Part shown: positions 1 to 10,067 of the stretch, piece after piece
Layout: every line of letters begins with the position of its first letter
Position numbering within the stretch: the stretch's first letter is position 1
Assembly (NCBI RefSeq): GCF_014076415.1
Contig: NZ_CP043568.1
Coordinates: 5,146,001 to 5,210,000 of the forward strand
DNA length: 64,000 nt
Direction of reading: 5' to 3'
Source: Comamonas testosteroni
Lineage (GTDB): Bacteria > Pseudomonadota > Gammaproteobacteria > Burkholderiales > Burkholderiaceae_C
Notes under the pieces: model-generated
Told to the model about the DNA's origin: nothing
Databases searched by the model: none
Seen by the model: only the letters and a program-made list of their open reading frames with translations
Program-made: the position numbers and the translations under genes

Positions 1-288
1 ACCCGTATACGGAATGTCCAGCAACTCCAGCGCGCCCTGCACCGTGCCGTCCTCGCCGTAGCGGCCATGCAGCGCGATGAAGCAGCGGTCAAAGCCTTGC
101 ACCTTGAGCTGGTCCAGCCCCTGTTCGGCGGGGTCGAACTTGTGGGCATCGACACCCTTGGACAGCAATGCGGCCAGCACACCAGCGCCGGACATGAGCG
201 AGACCTCACGTTCGGACGAGCGACCGCCCATAAGCACGGCGACCTTGCCCAGCGCCCTCACGTCGATATTTGTACCAAACATGCTCAT
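1..288 (-). CDS. ddlB: D-alanine--D-alanine ligase, N-terminal part (cut by window edge)
   Basis: Cytoplasmic ATP-dependent ligase that joins two D-Ala residues for the peptidoglycan stem peptide. Only the first 96 residues are in the window; the gene continues beyond base 1. The visible part has the family N-terminus, with [19 protein letters not shown] near residues 17-35 and an [14 protein letters not shown] segment near residues 72-85. I chose the ATG at 288 because it overlaps the murC TGA as ATGA, the usual coupling in this cluster; a second in-frame ATG lies two codons later. It is the last dcw gene visible here, directly after murC, as in most proteobacteria. Confidence 0.93.
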   Translation of the reverse strand, partial: MSMFGTNIDVRALGKVAVLMGGRSSEREVSLMSGAGVLAALLSKGVDAHKFDPAEQGLDQLKVQGFDRCFIALHGRYGEDGTVQGALELLDIPYTG

Positions 289-1718
289 TGCGCGCTCCCT
301 GCGGGCGCAGCCAGCTCTTGTTTCTGAAGCATTTCAACCAATTTCCCAGGCACGGCGCCAATCGATCCGGCCCCCATGCACAGCAATACATCGCCCGCTT
401 GCGCATTGGCAGCGATGGCTGCCGGCATATCGGCAATGTTTTCCACAAATACAGGCTCGACCTTGCCGGCCACACGCAAAGCGCGAGCCAGGGATCGACC
501 GTCGGCAGCCACGATGGGGGCCTCGCCTGCGGCATAGACCTCGGCCAGCAGCACGGAATCGGCACTGCCGATGACTTTCACGAAGTCCTCGAAACAGTCG
601 CGTGTGCGGCTGTAGCGGTGTGGCTGGAAGGCCAGCACCAGGCGCTGGCCCGGGAAGGCGCCGCGTGCCGCAGCCAGCGTGGCAGCCATTTCCACGGGGT
701 GATGGCCGTAGTCGTCGATGACGGTGAAAGTGCCGCCATTGGCAACAGGCAGTTCGCCATAGCGCTGGAAGCGCCGTCCCACCCCCTTGAAGCCTTCCAA
801 GGCGCGCAGCAGCGCCTCGTCGGAAATTTCGAGTTCCATGGCCACCGCTACGGCAGACAGGGCGTTGAGCACGTTGTGCTCGCCAGGCAGGCTCAGCACG
901 ACTTCCAGGTCGGGGTAGCTCTGGCCGTTCTGGCGGCGCACGGTAAAGCGCATGCGACCGGCTTCGGCACGCACGTTCACGGCGCGCACCTGGGCATCTT
1001 CGGCAAAGCCGTAGGTCGTGACCGGGCGCGCCAGCTTGGGCAGGATCTCACGCACGGCAGGGCTGTCGACGCAGAGAATGGCACGCCCGTAAAACGGCAT
1101 GCGATGCAGGAAATCGACAAAGGCCTGCTTGAGACGGCCGAAGTCATGGCCGTAGGTTTCCATGTGATCGGCGTCGATATTGGTGACGACGGCCATCACA
1201 GGCAGCAGGTTCAGGAAAGAGGCATCGGACTCGTCTGCCTCGACCACGATGTAGTCGCCCTGGCCCAGCTTGGCATTCGCTCCGGCACTGTTGAGCTTGC
1301 CGCCGATCACGAAGGTGGGATCCAGACCGGCCTCGGCCAGCACGCTGGTCACCAGACTGGTGGTGGTGGTCTTGCCGTGCGCGCCGGCAATGGCGATGCC
1401 CTGCTTGAAGCGCATCAGCTCGGCCAGCATCAGGGCACGGGGAACCACAGGAATCTTTTTCTGGCGGGCCGCCAGGACCTCGGGGTTGTCGCCCTGCACG
1501 GCCGTGGATGTCACCACGGCATCGCTGCCGTCAACGTTCTCGGCCGCATGACCGACAAAGGTCTTGATGCCCAGGCCGGCCAGGCGGCGCAGCGTGGCGC
1601 TGTCAGCCAGATCGGAGCCTGAAATGGCGTAACCCAGGTTATGCAGAACCTCTGCAATACCGCTCATGCCGGCGCCGCCAATACCGACAAAGTGAATGTG
1701 ATGAATGGCGTGTTTCAT
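285..1718 (-). CDS. murC: UDP-N-acetylmuramate--L-alanine ligase
   Basis: First Mur ligase of the cytoplasmic peptidoglycan pathway; adds L-Ala to UDP-MurNAc. The 477 residues are a normal length. The N-terminus has the [17 protein letters not shown] nucleotide-binding segment (about residues 9-25), and the ATP loop [12 protein letters not shown] lies near residue 112. [10 protein letters not shown] and the C-terminal QPHRYSRT motif are also typical of MurC. The start overlaps the end of murG by 4 bp, and the stop overlaps ddlB by 4 bp, so all three are co-translated members of the dcw operon. Nothing unusual is seen. Confidence 0.97.
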   Translation of the reverse strand: MKHAIHHIHFVGIGGAGMSGIAEVLHNLGYAISGSDLADSATLRRLAGLGIKTFVGHAAENVDGSDAVVTSTAVQGDNPEVLAARQKKIPVVPRALMLAELMRFKQGIAIAGAHGKTTTTSLVTSVLAEAGLDPTFVIGGKLNSAGANAKLGQGDYIVVEADESDASFLNLLPVMAVVTNIDADHMETYGHDFGRLKQAFVDFLHRMPFYGRAILCVDSPAVREILPKLARPVTTYGFAEDAQVRAVNVRAEAGRMRFTVRRQNGQSYPDLEVVLSLPGEHNVLNALSAVAVAMELEISDEALLRALEGFKGVGRRFQRYGELPVANGGTFTVIDDYGHHPVEMAATLAAARGAFPGQRLVLAFQPHRYSRTRDCFEDFVKVIGSADSVLLAEVYAAGEAPIVAADGRSLARALRVAGKVEPVFVENIADMPAAIAANAQAGDVLLCMGAGSIGAVPGKLVEMLQKQELAAPAGSAQ

Positions 1719-2800
1719 GCTGCCAACTCCTCACAAGCGGCGACCACCTTCGCGGTGGCATCAGTCTTTTGCATTTTCTTCGCGAGTTCAGCGCGCTCCA
1801 ACAGCGTCGCACGCTGCATATTTTGTAGCATTTCCGCCAACCCTTGGGCGCTCAAAGTACTTTGCGGCTGTAACCAACCGCCACCGGCATCCACCAGGAA
1901 GCGGGCATTGCTGGTCTGGTGGTCATCCACCGCAGCCGGGAAGGGTACATAGACCGCTGCCGCCCCTACGGCGGCGATCTCGGTCACGGTGCTGGCACCG
2001 GCACGGCAGACGACGAGATCGGCATCCGCAAAAGCCTTGGCCGTGTCGTCGATGAAAGGAGTCAGCTCGGCCTGCACGCCGGCAGCCTGATAGTTGGCAC
2101 GCAGCGCATCGATCTGGGCAGTACCGCTTTGGTGCAACACCACGGGGCGCTGATCGGCAGGCATCAGGGCCAGAGCCTGGGGCACGATCTCGTTGAGCGC
2201 CCTGGCGCCCAGGCTGCCGCCCACCACCAGCAGCTTGAGCGGGCCGCTGCGCCCGGCAAAGCGCTGGGCGGGCTCGGCCTGCTCCAGAAACGCTTGACGC
2301 AGCGGATTGCCCACCCATTCGCCCTTGGCAAATACCTTGGGGAAAGCCGTGAACACTCGCTTGGCAACCTTGGCCACGACCTTGTTGGCCATGCCGGCCA
2401 CAGAGTTCTGCTCGTGCAGCACCACGGGCACCCCCGAAGCCGCAGCCATCAGGCCACCGGGCACGGTGAGGTAACCGCCCAGGCCGATGACCACATCGGG
2501 CCGCACGCGCTTCATCACGGCTCGCGCCTGCGCGAATGCCTTCGCCAGCTTGAACGGCAGTTGCACCAGGGTCTTGAGTCCCTTGCCGCGCACACCGCCA
2601 AATTCGATCAGCTCCAGCGCAAAGCCCTGGGGCGGCACGATGCGCGACTCCATGGAGCCAGGCGCGCCCAGCCAGTGCACATTCCAGCCTCGCGCACGCA
2701 GCTCCTGTGCCACGGCCAGACCGGGGAAGATATGTCCGCCGGTACCACCGGCCATCACCAGTGCCGTGCGCGGCTTGTTTGGCTTGATGAGCAGGCTCAT
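1715..2800 (-). CDS. murG: UDP-GlcNAc:lipid I N-acetylglucosaminyltransferase
   Basis: Membrane-associated GT-B glycosyltransferase that converts lipid I to lipid II on the cytoplasmic face. At 361 residues the length is normal. The first glycine-rich loop [19 protein letters not shown] (about residues 16-34) and the second loop [15 protein letters not shown] (about 189-203) are clear. [15 protein letters not shown] and the C-terminal [15 protein letters not shown] donor-binding segment also fit MurG. Start and stop overlap ftsW and murC by 4 bp each, so expression is coupled to both neighbours. Confidence 0.97.
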   Translation of the reverse strand: MSLLIKPNKPRTALVMAGGTGGHIFPGLAVAQELRARGWNVHWLGAPGSMESRIVPPQGFALELIEFGGVRGKGLKTLVQLPFKLAKAFAQARAVMKRVRPDVVIGLGGYLTVPGGLMAAASGVPVVLHEQNSVAGMANKVVAKVAKRVFTAFPKVFAKGEWVGNPLRQAFLEQAEPAQRFAGRSGPLKLLVVGGSLGARALNEIVPQALALMPADQRPVVLHQSGTAQIDALRANYQAAGVQAELTPFIDDTAKAFADADLVVCRAGASTVTEIAAVGAAAVYVPFPAAVDDHQTSNARFLVDAGGGWLQPQSTLSAQGLAEMLQNMQRATLLERAELAKKMQKTDATAKVVAACEELAA

Positions 2801-4068
2801 GCGTGGCCTCCCTTCATCAGCAGCTTGTTTTCGTAGTCGACTCGGAGCACCACAGCTATCGCAATCAAATTCATCAAAATGGCCGAACCGCCAAAACTCA
2901 TCAACGGCAGAGTCAGGCCTTTGGTTGGCAGGGCGCCCAGATTCACGCCCATGTTGATAAAGGCCTGGAAGCCCATCCAGATCGCCACGCCCTCGGCCAC
3001 CAGCCCGGCAAAGACACGGTCCAGCGCGATGGCCTGACGGCCGATCAGCATGATGCGGCGGGTCAGCCAGAAGAAGACGGCAGCAATCAGCAGCAGGCCG
3101 ACCAGACCAAACTCCTCGCCGATCACGGCCAGCAGAAAGTCGGTATGCGCCTCAGGCAGCCAGTGCAGCTTTTCCACGCTGCGACCCAGGCCCACGCCAA
3201 AGATCTCGCCCCGCCCGATGGCAATCAGCGCATGCGAGAGCTGGTAGCCCTTGCCCAGCGCATGCTTCTCATCCCAGGGATCGAGGTAGGCAAAAATACG
3301 CTCACGACGCCACTCCGAGGTGGCGATGATCATGCCGAAGGCCAGCACCACCAGCAGTGCGATGATGAAGAACATGCGCGCATTCACGCCACCCAGGAAC
3401 AGAATGCCCATGGAGATCACGACGATCACCATGAAGGCCCCCATGTCTGGCTCGGCCAGCAGCAGCACGCCCACCACGACCACAGCCAGGCCCATGGGCA
3501 GCACGGCGCGGAAGAAGCGCTCCTTGACCTCCATCTTGCGCACCATGTAGTCGGCCGCGTAGATCAGGATGGAGAACTTGGCCAGCTCGGAAGGCTGGAA
3601 GTTCATGATGCCCAGCGACAGCCAGCGCCGCGCGCCGTTGACCACCGTGCCCACATGCGGGATCAGCACCGCCACCAGCAACACGATGGAGATCAGAAAC
3701 AGCTTGCGAGCCACCTTCTCCCAGACATTCATGGGCACCTGGAAGGCCAGCAGCGCGGCCACAAAGGCCATGCCTATCGACATGGTGTGACGCAGCAAAA
3801 AGTGATAGGGCTCGATCTTGCCGAAGCGCGGGTTGTCGGGCATCGCAATCGATGCCGAATACACCATGACCAGACTCCAGGACAGCAAGGCGATGACGAC
3901 CCAGATCAATGCCTGATCCAGCCCCAGTACGCTGGCCGGAGTGCGGGTGGGACGGTCGTACAGCGGCCCGCCTACGCGCACAGGCAGCACGTCGATGGGC
4001 CGTTCCTCTGCGCTGCGGAACCACGAGCGCATGCGGCTGGAGAGGCTGGTCAGGAAGGCGGCTGTCAT
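2797..4068 (-). CDS. ftsW: SEDS-family peptidoglycan glycosyltransferase FtsW
   Basis: Polytopic inner-membrane protein of the divisome that polymerises septal peptidoglycan together with FtsI. The 423 residues contain about ten hydrophobic segments after a 45-residue cytoplasmic N-terminus. Family motifs seen are [21 protein letters not shown] (split over about residues 144-164), the [20 protein letters not shown] region, [21 protein letters not shown], and the C-terminal [16 protein letters not shown]. It sits between murD and murG, the standard dcw place, with 4-bp overlaps on both sides. RodA is excluded by this context. Confidence 0.96.
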   Translation of the reverse strand: MTAAFLTSLSSRMRSWFRSAEERPIDVLPVRVGGPLYDRPTRTPASVLGLDQALIWVVIALLSWSLVMVYSASIAMPDNPRFGKIEPYHFLLRHTMSIGMAFVAALLAFQVPMNVWEKVARKLFLISIVLLVAVLIPHVGTVVNGARRWLSLGIMNFQPSELAKFSILIYAADYMVRKMEVKERFFRAVLPMGLAVVVVGVLLLAEPDMGAFMVIVVISMGILFLGGVNARMFFIIALLVVLAFGMIIATSEWRRERIFAYLDPWDEKHALGKGYQLSHALIAIGRGEIFGVGLGRSVEKLHWLPEAHTDFLLAVIGEEFGLVGLLLIAAVFFWLTRRIMLIGRQAIALDRVFAGLVAEGVAIWMGFQAFINMGVNLGALPTKGLTLPLMSFGGSAILMNLIAIAVVLRVDYENKLLMKGGHA

Positions 4069-5963
4069 GCGCCGTCCTCCAGTTGCTGGCCGGCTTCAAG
4101 CGCCAGCTCACGCACCGCTTCCACAAACTGGTGGGCGCGGTCCGCATAGTCCTTGAACATGTCCATGCTCGCGCAGGCAGGCGAGAGCAGCACGGCATCA
4201 TTGGCATGGGCCAGGCGTGCGGCCTGCTGCACGGCGTCCTGCATGCTTGCAGCATCGACCAGGGCCACGCCGGTGTCGCCAAGCGCCTCGCGAATCAGCG
4301 GCGCGTCCTGGCCGATCAGCACGGCCGCGCGCACATAGCGCGAAACAGGGGCGGCCAGCGGCGTGAAGTCCTGGCCCTTGCCCAGACCGCCCAGAATCAC
4401 CACGATGCGGTGGTCCGGCCCCAGGCCCATGAGGGCGGCCACGGTGGCGCCCACATTCGTGCCCTTGCTGTCGTCGAAGTACTCGACATCGCCCACCCGA
4501 CCCACGGGCTGCACGCGGTGCGGCTCGCCCCGGTATTCGCGCAGGCCGTAGAGCAGCGGAGCAAGCGTGCATCCCGCGCCGGTCGCCAGCGCCAGGGCCG
4601 ACAGCGCATTGATGGCGTTGTGGCGGCCGCGGATGCGCAGCGCATCGGCAGGCATCAGGCGCACGATGTGCAGATCGTCTGCGTTCTTGCCCTTGCTGGT
4701 TTCGTCGGCCTCGTGGGCGCGCACCAGCCAGGTCATGCCGTTGACCACTTCCAGACCGAAGTCACCTGGGTGGCGCGGCATGTCGCCGCCAAAGGTGACA
4801 TGGGCGCGCTGAAAAGTCTTGCCGCGCTTGCCGGGCACCGCCACGGGCGCGGGCAGCATGGCCATGACGACGGGATCTTCGCGGTTGAGCACCATCAGAG
4901 CCTGCTCGCCGAAGACATGGGCCTTGGCATCGGCATAGGCCTGCATGCCGCCATGCCAGTCCAGATGGTCCTGGGTGATATTGAGCACCGTGGCTGCCGT
5001 AGGCTCGAAGCCGTGGCAGTCGTCGAGCTGAAAGCTGGAGAGCTCCAGCACCCAGGCCTGGGGCAGAGTCTCGGCATCGATGCGCCCGGACAGGGTATCG
5101 AGCAGCGTGGGACCGATATTGCCGGCCACGCCCACGCTCAAGCCCGCATGCTCCAGCAGCTGACCGGTCAGCGAGGTGACCGTGGTCTTGCCATTGGTGC
5201 CGGTGATGCCCAGCACCTTGGGCGCATAGCCATGGGCTTCGCGCAGGCCCTTGAGCGCAAGGGCAAACAGATCCAGTTCGCCGCCCGTGGGCAGGCCGAT
5301 ACTGCGCGCGGCATTGAAGACCGGCGCCACGCTGGCCGGGCTCAGACCCGGCGAACGATAGACGGAGCTCAGGCTCTGGCCGTCGACCAGAGCCGCCGTG
5401 AATGCGCCGGCGACAAAGCGCGCGCCGGGCAGCTCGGTCTGCAGCGCAGACAGATAGGGAGGGGCTTCACGCGTGTCGGCCACCGTGACCTCGGCACCGG
5501 CACGCACGCACCAGCGGGCCATCGCTATGCCCGAGATGCCCAGACCCAGAATCAGCACGCGCTGACCCTGCAGGTGCTGGGCCGCGCCTTGCGGCCAATG
5601 CACGGGGACAGGCGGCAGCTCCACCGCCTCGTGCTGCTCGGCTTCGGGCTGCGGCTCGGCGGCAGTCACTTCGGCGTCGGCGGCATCGGAGATGCTGGGG
5701 TCGGCAAAGATCTGTGCCACAAAGGCGGCCGCATCCCTGGCTGCCGTCAAGGTGGAGATATCGGGCACCGGCTCTGCGTCCAGCGTCTTGGCGATGATGA
5801 CAGGCGCTTCCATTTCAGGAGCTGCTTGCACTTGCTCCTGAATCACTTCAACCAATTTCTCGTCCACAAGACTTTGCAGCTCTGCGGAAGACGCTTGCAT
5901 TTGCATAGCACCCTCCTCCTGCAGCAGAGCCTGATCGTCGAGCTTGAGGTCTTCGTCTTGCAT
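4065..5963 (-). CDS. murD: UDP-N-acetylmuramoylalanine--D-glutamate ligase with long acidic N-terminal extension
   Basis: Adds D-Glu to UDP-MurNAc-L-Ala in the cytoplasm. The MurD core begins only near residue 131, where [20 protein letters not shown] corresponds to the usual N-terminus; the ATP loop GTNGKTT is at about 255-261. About 128 residues precede it, rich in Ala, Glu and Asp, predicted largely disordered with a Gln/Glu-rich stretch, and I recognise no domain in them. I chose the ATG at 5963 because a GAGGT Shine-Dalgarno, overlapping the mraY stop, lies 8 bases upstream; an upstream ATG at 6005 lies inside mraY and lacks this. With 632 residues it is far longer than the usual roughly 440-500. 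The 3' end overlaps ftsW by 4 bp. Enzyme identity is secure, the role of the extension unknown. Confidence 0.93.
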   Translation of the reverse strand: MQDEDLKLDDQALLQEEGAMQMQASSAELQSLVDEKLVEVIQEQVQAAPEMEAPVIIAKTLDAEPVPDISTLTAARDAAAFVAQIFADPSISDAADAEVTAAEPQPEAEQHEAVELPPVPVHWPQGAAQHLQGQRVLILGLGISGIAMARWCVRAGAEVTVADTREAPPYLSALQTELPGARFVAGAFTAALVDGQSLSSVYRSPGLSPASVAPVFNAARSIGLPTGGELDLFALALKGLREAHGYAPKVLGITGTNGKTTVTSLTGQLLEHAGLSVGVAGNIGPTLLDTLSGRIDAETLPQAWVLELSSFQLDDCHGFEPTAATVLNITQDHLDWHGGMQAYADAKAHVFGEQALMVLNREDPVVMAMLPAPVAVPGKRGKTFQRAHVTFGGDMPRHPGDFGLEVVNGMTWLVRAHEADETSKGKNADDLHIVRLMPADALRIRGRHNAINALSALALATGAGCTLAPLLYGLREYRGEPHRVQPVGRVGDVEYFDDSKGTNVGATVAALMGLGPDHRIVVILGGLGKGQDFTPLAAPVSRYVRAAVLIGQDAPLIREALGDTGVALVDAASMQDAVQQAARLAHANDAVLLSPACASMDMFKDYADRAHQFVEAVRELALEAGQQLEDGA

Positions 5964-5968
5964 GGCGA

Positions 5969-7147
5969 TTACCTCAGCTTCAGGGTGGACAGGCCCAGCA
6001 GGCACAGCAGCATGGTGATGATCCAGAAGCGGATCACGACCTGGGTCTCCTTCCAGCCGCTCTTTTCAAAGTGGTGGTGCAGCGGCGCCATCTTCAGCAG
6101 GCGGCGGCCCTCTCCATAGCGCTTCTTGGTGTACTTGAAGTAAGTCACCTGCAGCATCACCGAGATGGCTTCCGCCACAAAGATGCCGCCCATCACGGCC
6201 AGCACGATTTCCTGGCGCACGATTACGGCAATCGTGCCCAGAGCAGCGCCCAGCGCCAGCGCACCCACATCGCCCATGAAGACCTGGGCGGGGTGTGCGT
6301 TGAACCAGAGAAAGGCCAGACCGGCGCCCGCCATGGCGCCGCAGAACACCATCAGCTCACCCGTGCCGGGGATGCTGGGAAAGAGCAGATAGCGCGCATA
6401 GGTGGCGTTGCCGGTCACATAGGCGAAGATGCCCAGGGCTGTGCCCACCATGATGACGGGCATGATGGCCAGACCGTCGAGGCCGTCGGTCAGGTTCACG
6501 GCATTGCTGGCGCCCACGATGACCAGATAGGTCATGACGATGAAGCCCAGCACGCCCAGCGGATAGCTGACTTCCTTGAAGAAGGGCACCATCAGGCCGG
6601 CCTTGGGCGGCAGGTCCATGGAAAAGCCCGACTGCACCCAGGAGACGAACAGCGCAAACACCTCGGCATTGCTGTTCTCCGAGATGCAGAACACCAGATA
6701 CAGGGCGGCCAGCAGACCGATGACGGACTGCCAGAAATACTTCTCGCCCGAGCGCATGCCCTCGGGGTCCTTGTTGACGACCTTGCGCCAGTCGTCCACC
6801 CAGCCAATCGCACCAAAGCCCAGCGTGACCAGCAGCACAATCCAGACAAAGCGGTTGGACAGGTCAAACCACAGCAAGGTGGACACGGCAATCGAGAACA
6901 GAATCAGCACCCCACCCATGGTCGGCGTGCCGCTCTTGACCAGATGGGTCTCCATCGCATAGCCACGCACGGGCTGGCCGATCTTGAGTGCGGTCAGCAT
7001 GCGGATGGCCTTTGGGCCGATCCACAGACCGATCAGCAAGGCGGTGACGGCGGCCAGCACGGCACGCAGAGTCAGATACTGGAAGACGCGCAGGAAGCCG
7101 AACTCCGGCGAGATTCCCTGCAGCCATTGAGCAAGCATCAGCAGCAT
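5969..7147 (-). CDS. mraY: Phospho-N-acetylmuramoyl-pentapeptide transferase
   Basis: Polytopic inner-membrane enzyme that transfers phospho-MurNAc-pentapeptide to undecaprenyl phosphate, making lipid I. The 392 residues show about ten membrane segments. Diagnostic motifs are WVDDWRKV (the Asp-Asp pair), [26 protein letters not shown] and the C-terminal [13 protein letters not shown]. The chosen start ([11 protein letters not shown]) overlaps the end of murF by 10 bp; a second ATG three codons later would give a TGATG overlap, so the exact start is uncertain by three residues. The stop codon lies within the murD Shine-Dalgarno. Confidence 0.96.
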   Translation of the reverse strand: MLLMLAQWLQGISPEFGFLRVFQYLTLRAVLAAVTALLIGLWIGPKAIRMLTALKIGQPVRGYAMETHLVKSGTPTMGGVLILFSIAVSTLLWFDLSNRFVWIVLLVTLGFGAIGWVDDWRKVVNKDPEGMRSGEKYFWQSVIGLLAALYLVFCISENSNAEVFALFVSWVQSGFSMDLPPKAGLMVPFFKEVSYPLGVLGFIVMTYLVIVGASNAVNLTDGLDGLAIMPVIMVGTALGIFAYVTGNATYARYLLFPSIPGTGELMVFCGAMAGAGLAFLWFNAHPAQVFMGDVGALALGAALGTIAVIVRQEIVLAVMGGIFVAEAISVMLQVTYFKYTKKRYGEGRRLLKMAPLHHHFEKSGWKETQVVIRFWIITMLLCLLGLSTLKLR

Positions 7148-8565
7148 GCGGCCTCCTCGCAGTTGCCCTGCTTCTTGTCTGCGCAGGCCTCAATGCTCTG
7201 CACCACTTGCTCCATCTTCATGAACCGCGAACCCTTGACCAACACGCTACCTACCTTGGGTAAAACTGCGCACACCGCCTGCTGAAGGGCGGCCATGCTA
7301 TCAAAATGCCTAGCGCCACTGCCAAAGGCAGAGGCCGCAAACGCGCTCTGGTCACCCAGAGCAAAGAAATGGGCAATACCTGCCTGCTGCGCCAGCGCAC
7401 CGGCCTCAGCATGGAATTGGGGGCCGCTATCGCCGACCTCCCCCATGTCGCCCAGCACCAGCAACTGCGGCGCGGGCAGCTCGGCCAGCACCTCAATGGC
7501 GGCAGCAACCGAGTCGGGGTTGGCGTTATAGCTGTCATCAACCACCGTAACGCCTTGACCATTGATCTGCACAGCCAGTGCGCGCGAGCGACCCGTCACA
7601 GGCTCGAAGCCGGAAAGCCCCTGTGCAATGGCAAGCAAAGGCACGCCGGCGGCATGGGCGCAGGCAGCTGCAGCCAGTGCATTGCGCACATTGTGGCGGC
7701 CGGCAATATGCAGCTGCACGGCAGCCACGCCTTGCGGGGTGTTCAGCGCAAAACTCCAGGCGCCGTCGGCCCAGACCACATCGCCAGCAAAAACCTGGGC
7801 ACCGGCAACCGCCTCGCCAAACATCAGGCAGGGGCGACCGGCGCTCAGCTCGGTCCACAGCGGCGTGTATTCATCTCCAGCTGGGAAGATGGCCACGCCG
7901 TCCTTGGGCAGAAAGCGCAGCACCGAACCGTTTTCACGCGCCACGGCTTCCACCGTACCCATGAATTCCTGGTGTTCGCGCTGAGCGTTGTTGACCAGAG
8001 CCACCGTGGGCTGGCCGATGGCAGCCAGCTCGGCAATCTCGCCGGGGTGGTTCATGCCCATCTCCAGCACCGCAATGCGATGCGCGCCCGTCATGCGCAA
8101 CAGGTTCAGCGGCATGCCGATGGAGTTGTTGAAATTGCCACGCGTGGCCAGCGCTGCCTCGCCCTGCCCGCCCACATGCGCGCGCAGGATGGACGCGATC
8201 ATCTGCGTGACCGTGGTCTTGCCATTGCTGCCGGTCACGGCAATCAGTGGCAGATCGAACTGCGCGCGCCAGGCCCGCGCCAGCGCGCCCAGCGCCAGCA
8301 GCGTATCCGGCACTTCGATGCCGGCCATGCCTGCAGCCTCCAGCCCATGGCTGGCAATGGCAGCAACGGCACCGGAGGTCTGCGCCTGAGGCAGAAAATC
8401 ATGGGCGTCAAAACGCTCGCCCTTCAGGGCCACGAACAAGTCCCCATCCTGCAGCGTACGCGTGTCGGTGTGCACGCGTGCAAGTTCAAGCTGGCCGTTG
8501 CCGACCAGGCGGGCTTGGGGGATATGCGTCTGGATCAGCTCCAGCGCTTTTGCCAGGGTCATCAT
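7138..8565 (-). CDS. murF: UDP-MurNAc-tripeptide--D-Ala-D-Ala ligase
   Basis: Adds the D-Ala-D-Ala dipeptide, completing the UDP-MurNAc-pentapeptide. The 475 residues contain the ATP loop [14 protein letters not shown] (about 109-122), the [14 protein letters not shown] segment, the [13 protein letters not shown] motif and the C-terminal [13 protein letters not shown] segment typical of MurF. The ATG at 8565 overlaps the murE stop as ATGA. The context (murE-murF-mraY) is the standard dcw order. The C-terminus is Cys-rich (CEEAACC), which is a small oddity without assigned meaning. Confidence 0.96.
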   Translation of the reverse strand: MMTLAKALELIQTHIPQARLVGNGQLELARVHTDTRTLQDGDLFVALKGERFDAHDFLPQAQTSGAVAAIASHGLEAAGMAGIEVPDTLLALGALARAWRAQFDLPLIAVTGSNGKTTVTQMIASILRAHVGGQGEAALATRGNFNNSIGMPLNLLRMTGAHRIAVLEMGMNHPGEIAELAAIGQPTVALVNNAQREHQEFMGTVEAVARENGSVLRFLPKDGVAIFPAGDEYTPLWTELSAGRPCLMFGEAVAGAQVFAGDVVWADGAWSFALNTPQGVAAVQLHIAGRHNVRNALAAAACAHAAGVPLLAIAQGLSGFEPVTGRSRALAVQINGQGVTVVDDSYNANPDSVAAAIEVLAELPAPQLLVLGDMGEVGDSGPQFHAEAGALAQQAGIAHFFALGDQSAFAASAFGSGARHFDSMAALQQAVCAVLPKVGSVLVKGSRFMKMEQVVQSIEACADKKQGNCEEAACC

Positions 8566-10067
8566 GACCGGATCTTTCCTTCGCGGGCTGCGAGCGCCTT
8601 CTGCGCCTCAGCCATGTCGGAGAACGGATGGCGCACGCCCTTCGTCTCCTGATAGTCCTCATGTCCCTTGCCGGCAATCAGCACCACATCGCGCGCATCG
8701 GCACGGGCAATGGCTTGGGCAATGGCCGCCGCGCGGTCGGCCTGAACATGCAATGTCTCGCCCGCCTGCATGCCGGCCAGAATCTGGTCGATGATGCTTT
8801 CGGGCACTTCACTGCGCGGGTTGTCGCTGGTGACGAAAACGCTGTCGGCATGCACCTGGGCGGCCTGGCCCATCAACGGGCGCTTGCTGTTGTCCCTGTC
8901 GCCGCCGCAGCCGAACACGCACCACAGCTTGCCCTGACGCTGGCGCGCCGCAGGCTGCAAGGCGCGCAGGGCTTTCTCCAGCGCATCGGGTGTGTGGGCA
9001 TAGTCCACGGCCACCAGAGGCTGGCCGGGCTTGACGATCTGCTGCATGCGACCCGGCACAGGCTCCAGATGGGCGCAGGCAGCCACAGCCTCTTCCAGCG
9101 TCAGGCCCAGGCAACGCAGGGCGGCCAGTACCCCCAGCAGATTGGAGACGTTGTACTGACCGACCAGACGTGTATTCATGCGCAGGCTGTGACCGGCTTC
9201 CAGCACGGTAAAGCTCAGGCCCTCGTCGCCCAGACCGATGTCCTTGGCCTGCAGGCGTGCCGGCCCCTGGATGGAGACGCTCCACACATCCATTGCGCGG
9301 CCTTGCAGCCTGGCCCAGAGCCTGGCGCCGTGTGCGTCATCGATATTGACCACGGCCGCCGGCAGGCCGGGCCAGTCGAACAGCTGGGCCTTGGCCTGCC
9401 AGTAGGCCTCCATGCTGCCGTGGTAGTCCAGGTGGTCCTGGGTGAAATTGGTGAACAGAGCCACGCGAATCTTGCTGCCATCCAGACGGTGCTCGACGAT
9501 GCCGATGGACGATGCCTCGATGGCGCAGGCCGCGAGGCCCTGGTCGGCGTAGCTGCGGAACACGCGCTGCAGCAGCACCGGGTCCGGCGTGGTCATGCCC
9601 GTAGACTCCAGCGCAGGCGGTACGCCCACGCCCAGGGTGCCCACCAGCGCACAGCCGGTGCGAGCCTTGAGCGTCACCTTGGCCAGCGCATGGGCCAGCC
9701 ACCAGGCTGTGGTGGTCTTGCCATTGGTGCCGGTCACGGCCAGCACGTCGAGCTCGCCACTGGGATGAGCAAACCATTGGTCGGCAATCAGTCCCGTCGC
9801 GGCCTTCAGATCCTTGAGAGCGGCAATACGGTCGCCGCTCAGGTCAAAGGCCTGCAAGCCTTCGGCCTCCACCAGCACGGCGGCAGCTCCCTGCTCCAGA
9901 GCCTTGCCCACGTAGGCTCGGCCATCAGCGGCTGCTCCGGGCCAGGCGACAAAAGCATCGCCTGCCTTGACCTTGCGGCTATCGGTCTGCAGGTCACCCT
10001 GCACACGGCTGCGCAGCCAGGCAACGGCCTCGGCTGCATTGTTCAGGATTTGAATCTGGGTGCTCAT
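8562..10067 (-). CDS. murE: UDP-MurNAc-L-Ala-D-Glu--meso-diaminopimelate ligase
   Basis: Adds the third stem-peptide residue. The 501 residues have the ATP loop [17 protein letters not shown] (about 116-132), the SSIGIVEHRLDG segment, and NVSNLLGVLAALR. The DNPR motif (in TSDNPRSEVPES) is the signature of enzymes that use meso-diaminopimelate rather than lysine, which fits a Gram-negative host. The start overlaps the ftsI end by 4 bp, and the stop overlaps murF by 4 bp. Nothing unusual is seen. Confidence 0.96.
   Translation of the reverse strand: MSTQIQILNNAAEAVAWLRSRVQGDLQTDSRKVKAGDAFVAWPGAAADGRAYVGKALEQGAAAVLVEAEGLQAFDLSGDRIAALKDLKAATGLIADQWFAHPSGELDVLAVTGTNGKTTTAWWLAHALAKVTLKARTGCALVGTLGVGVPPALESTGMTTPDPVLLQRVFRSYADQGLAACAIEASSIGIVEHRLDGSKIRVALFTNFTQDHLDYHGSMEAYWQAKAQLFDWPGLPAAVVNIDDAHGARLWARLQGRAMDVWSVSIQGPARLQAKDIGLGDEGLSFTVLEAGHSLRMNTRLVGQYNVSNLLGVLAALRCLGLTLEEAVAACAHLEPVPGRMQQIVKPGQPLVAVDYAHTPDALEKALRALQPAARQRQGKLWCVFGCGGDRDNSKRPLMGQAAQVHADSVFVTSDNPRSEVPESIIDQILAGMQAGETLHVQADRAAAIAQAIARADARDVVLIAGKGHEDYQETKGVRHPFSDMAEAQKALAAREGKIRS

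Noticed and set aside
4065..6005. murD start at the ATG at 6005
   Set aside because: It overlaps mraY by 37 bases and lacks a Shine-Dalgarno; the ATG at 5963 has GAGGT at good distance.
3909..6119. Very long open frame on the plus strand, antisense to ftsW and murD
   Set aside because: It mirrors the codon structure of murD in a high-GC genome. The product is His/Gln/Arg-rich and has no recognisable domain.
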